Source: Melieria omissa (taxonomy: Eukaryota > Arthropoda > Insecta > Diptera > Ulidiidae). Taken from it: a stretch of 64,000 bases of DNA. The stretch covers positions 448,271-512,270 of the forward strand of contig CAXARI010000002.1 of NCBI GenBank assembly GCA_963971225.1, given 5' to 3'. Below are positions 35,490-64,000 of this stretch, in pieces. The notes beneath the pieces are model-generated. The model was not told where the DNA came from. It searched no databases and was given only the letters and a program-made list of their open reading frames with translations. Made by a program: the position numbers and the translations under genes. How positions within the stretch are numbered: the stretch's first letter is position 1; every line of letters starts with the position of its first letter.

Positions 35490-35524
35490 CCTGACTGGAG
35501 GGTCCCGTAGGAATCGCAGTCAGG
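35490..35524 (-). promoter_or_regulatory. Leader stem-loop D, next to the primer site
   Basis: 8-bp perfect stem CCTGACTG/CAGTCAGG with the same 19-nt loop. Its outermost base (35524) is also the last base of the primer binding site. Confidence 0.75.
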
Positions 35525-35540
35525 TCCCTGCTCGGGCGCC

Positions 35541-35541
<1 letters not shown>
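35524..35541 (-). promoter_or_regulatory. Primer binding site, tRNA-Lys type
   Basis: The sense strand reads TGGCGCCCGAGCAGGGAC, overlapping the LTR by one base. It differs at one position from the complement of the tRNA-Lys(UUU) 3' end as I recall it from lentiviruses. A tRNA-Lys primer is also reported for gypsy. Confidence 0.85.
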
Positions 35542-40212
<4,671 letters not shown>

Positions 40213-40562
40213 TCTACACTATTATATAAAAGCAAGTGTGACTTTTTTGAGCCACATTCAGGCAAAAACCACTGAACCGATTTAGATGAAATAAGGACCA
40301 AACATTTTTTTATCTGTGGAAATGGTACATAGGCTATATGAGAATGACCACGCCCCCTTCTTACGCCCACTATGGTAACAAAACTCATCAATGGTATGCT
40401 TTTGTAAGGCAATATGGGTATCAAACGATTCAGCGTATCATTGTAGCAAACATAGGCTATAATATAATCGGCCGCGCCCACTTTCCGTGCCCTCTAAACT
40501 AACAAAACGAAGCTACGGTACATGTCGGTAAATCAGTATTAATATCGAATGATACCGTGCTT

Positions 40563-40578
40563 CGTTGATGTTAACATA
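40563..40578. repeat. SINE target site duplication, left copy
   Basis: CGTTGATGTTAACATA, 16 bp, repeated exactly at 40916-40931. Uninterrupted sister units have this sequence once, which proves the insertion. Confidence 0.95.
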
Positions 40579-40915
40579 ATAATAATTAATAATAATTGAT
40601 TGGCACGACAGCCCGCTTACGCGAGACTAAGGCCTAGCTTCCCGCAACCACCCGTGTTGTGCGTGTGAATTTTGTACGCGGGTGGAAGGGACCTACAGTT
40701 TTATGCCGGTTCCGAACGGCAGGTTGGGAGCTTTTTCATAGGCAATTTTTACTCTCAGAGGTTTGCCATTTCCAGCTGAGAGGACAGCCACCGAAAGAGA
40801 AAACGAGTTTCCCGTTATTTTTTTTAGGTGTTACTACATGCAGAATTCGAACTAGCGTCGCCCTGCATGCGACTCGCTTGGACCGCGCACTAACCAACTG
40901 AGCCACGGCGGCTGC
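40579..40915 (-). mobile_element. tRNA-derived SINE
   Basis: 337 bp on the minus strand. The 5' head is tRNA-like, with an A box matching TRGYNNANNNG (TGGCTCAGTTGG, 40894-40905) and a near-consensus B box (GTTCGAATTC, 40843-40852) 41 nt apart, the arrangement of an internal RNA polymerase III promoter. The body (about 40600-40835) includes CTGCCGTTCGGAA and ACTGTAGGTCCCTTC stretches that I recall from the 3' ends of fly LINEs, suggesting the partner LINE that mobilised it; unverified. The 3' end is an ATT-type tail, and a 16-bp duplication marks target-primed insertion. It is absent from all other array units. No protein coding. Confidence 0.88.
40843..40905 (-). promoter_or_regulatory. Pol III internal promoter (A and B boxes) of the SINE
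   Basis: A box 40894-40905 and B box 40843-40852 on the minus strand. The B box has one deviation (TTC for TCC at its end). Confidence 0.8.
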
Positions 40916-40931
40916 CGTTGATGTTAACATA
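40916..40931. repeat. SINE target site duplication, right copy
   Basis: Exact copy of 40563-40578, after which the Helitron-like unit resumes. Confidence 0.95.
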
Positions 40932-42225
40932 GGATATATAAAATTGACCACGCCCTCCCGATATGCCTTTTCGCCACGCCCACTATAATAACAAATCAGC
41001 CATGGTATATTTGTCATAGCAATATGGGTATCAAACGATTCAGCAGTTTATTGCGGCAAACATAGGCTATAATATAATCGGTCGCGCCCACTTCCCGCGC
41101 CCACAAAACTAACAAAACAAAACTACGGTACATGTCTGAAAATTAATGTTGATATAAAATGATTCTGTGTTTCATAGCGTATATAAGGTTGACCACGCCC
41201 ACCTTTTACGCCTTCCTGCAATTTCCATGACGACAGAAATTAACTGTGCTATAATTGTGCAAAACAATATGGATATAAAACAAATTTTGCGAGTCATTGC
41301 AGCAAATATCTTTATGTTGTAAATCAAAATTAATGTATATTTGTTTGTTGGTCCCACGGCATTAAAACTCAAAAACTAGACAGCCGATTAGCTGAATTTT
41401 CGAACAGCATTAGAATTTGGTGCGGGTCCACCGTTTAGATGTTCCGTTTTACTGGTAAAATTTGATGGGCGTTGGACAAGAGGCGTGGCACTTTTTAAAT
41501 GCCGGTGTAACTTTGAAACTATAGCGTTCTCATTAATGACACTCGGTACAAATGTACGATTCAGTTGTGTTTTTCCATATGGGGAATAGGGTGGGGTTTT
41601 GACAAGGGGGCGTGGCACCGCCCATACAACTTAAAATTTCAATATGGAATATCTTCGGAATGAAAAATCGGGCAGCATTAAAATTTGGTGCGGGGTCACC
41701 GTTTAGATGTGCCGTTTCACTGGTAAAACTTTGCGAGCGTTGGACAAGGGGCGTGGCACTTTTTAAGCAACTCAAATGTTTCGAATAACTGTGGAACTAC
41801 AAATCAAACATCAAAGATTTACGATTTAGATGTGCACTTCGACATGGGGAATGGGTTGGGTATTGGACGAGGGCATGGCACCGCCCATAGAACCCAAATT
41901 TTTATTGTGGAATAGCTTCGGAACAATAAATTGGAAAGCTTTGAAGTTTTGTATATCATCGTCCCATAGATGTGTTATTCTACTGACAAAATATTATAGG
42001 CGTTAAACAAGGGGCGCGGCATATTTTTTGTGACTGAAATTTTCCGCGTAACTGTCGAACTGAAAGTCGCATATTAATGAAACCAGGTCACACCCGTCGG
42101 CTGGAGGAATGGATTGGGCGTTACATAAAAAAGCGTGGCATCGCCCATAGAGTATAGTATGAAGAAACTTGATTTATTGGGCCCATTGACTTCAAGCTTG
42201 CGTGCAAAGCTGCAGGGCCCTACTA

Positions 42226-64000
<21,775 letters not shown>

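Larger units (their letters stand above)
34315..35540 (-). other. 5' leader of the errantivirus
   Basis: 1226 nt between the primer binding site and gag. It contains, in sense order, the primer site, four related stem-loops (35524 down to 35306), an A-rich stretch, and a six-copy 49-bp repeat next to gag. No long ORF on the sense strand; the plus-strand ORFs here are T-rich and unconvincing. Long structured leaders in this group are known to hold packaging and insulator sequences. Confidence 0.85.

Noticed and set aside
40843..40915. Functional tRNA gene
   Set aside because: A and B boxes are present, but the sequence runs on into a SINE body with an ATT tail and is flanked by a 16-bp duplication; B box is off-consensus.

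Overview
The window is eukaryotic satellite-type DNA, most likely from a fly (Diptera). The evidence is a gypsy-group endogenous retrovirus (errantivirus) with gag, pol and env, a tRNA-derived SINE, and an array whose units are rich in a CCACGCCCAC / GTGGCNNCGCCC motif that I recall as common in fly intergenic DNA. I see no single-copy host gene.

Layout. Positions 1-26960 and 35900-64000 form one head-to-tail array. It alternates a 1674-bp unit (20 copies: 19 with both ends, one cut by the window start) with uninterrupted or nearly uninterrupted (TTA)n tracts of 189 to 2235 bp. Each unit starts TCTACAC, ends CTAG, carries a small hairpin exactly 11 nt before the CTAG, and sits between A and T of the TTA repeat without a target duplication. 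These are the hallmarks of a canonical Helitron, so I read the array as a satellite built from one non-autonomous Helitron plus its microsatellite landing site, amplified together. Shared point variants and inherited TTA lengths show higher-order repeats: a duplicated trimer (units 0-2 and 3-5) and a duplicated dimer (units 6-7 and 8-9). Units 10-19 form a separate sub-family.

An 8939-bp LTR retrotransposon (26961-35899, minus strand) has inserted into the longest TTA tract, which was 745 repeats before insertion. Its two 359-bp LTRs are identical and flanked by a 4-bp TTAT duplication, so the insertion is recent. Reading on the minus strand: 5' LTR, a tRNA-Lys-like primer site, a 1.2-kb leader with four covarying stem-loops and a six-fold 49-bp repeat, gag, a -1 frameshift site, pol (protease, reverse transcriptase, RNase H, integrase), an A-rich spacer (sense strand), an env gene broken by a frameshift, a polypurine tract and the 3' LTR. 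Gag and Pol look intact and could support retrotransposition; Env as read here loses its membrane anchor.

Unit 11 (40213-42226) is the most divergent array unit and carries a 337-bp tRNA-derived SINE on the minus strand, flanked by a 16-bp target duplication. Apart from the retroelement genes I find no credible coding sequence; the long poly-Tyr/Ile/Asn/Leu reading frames are only TTA repeats in different frames.
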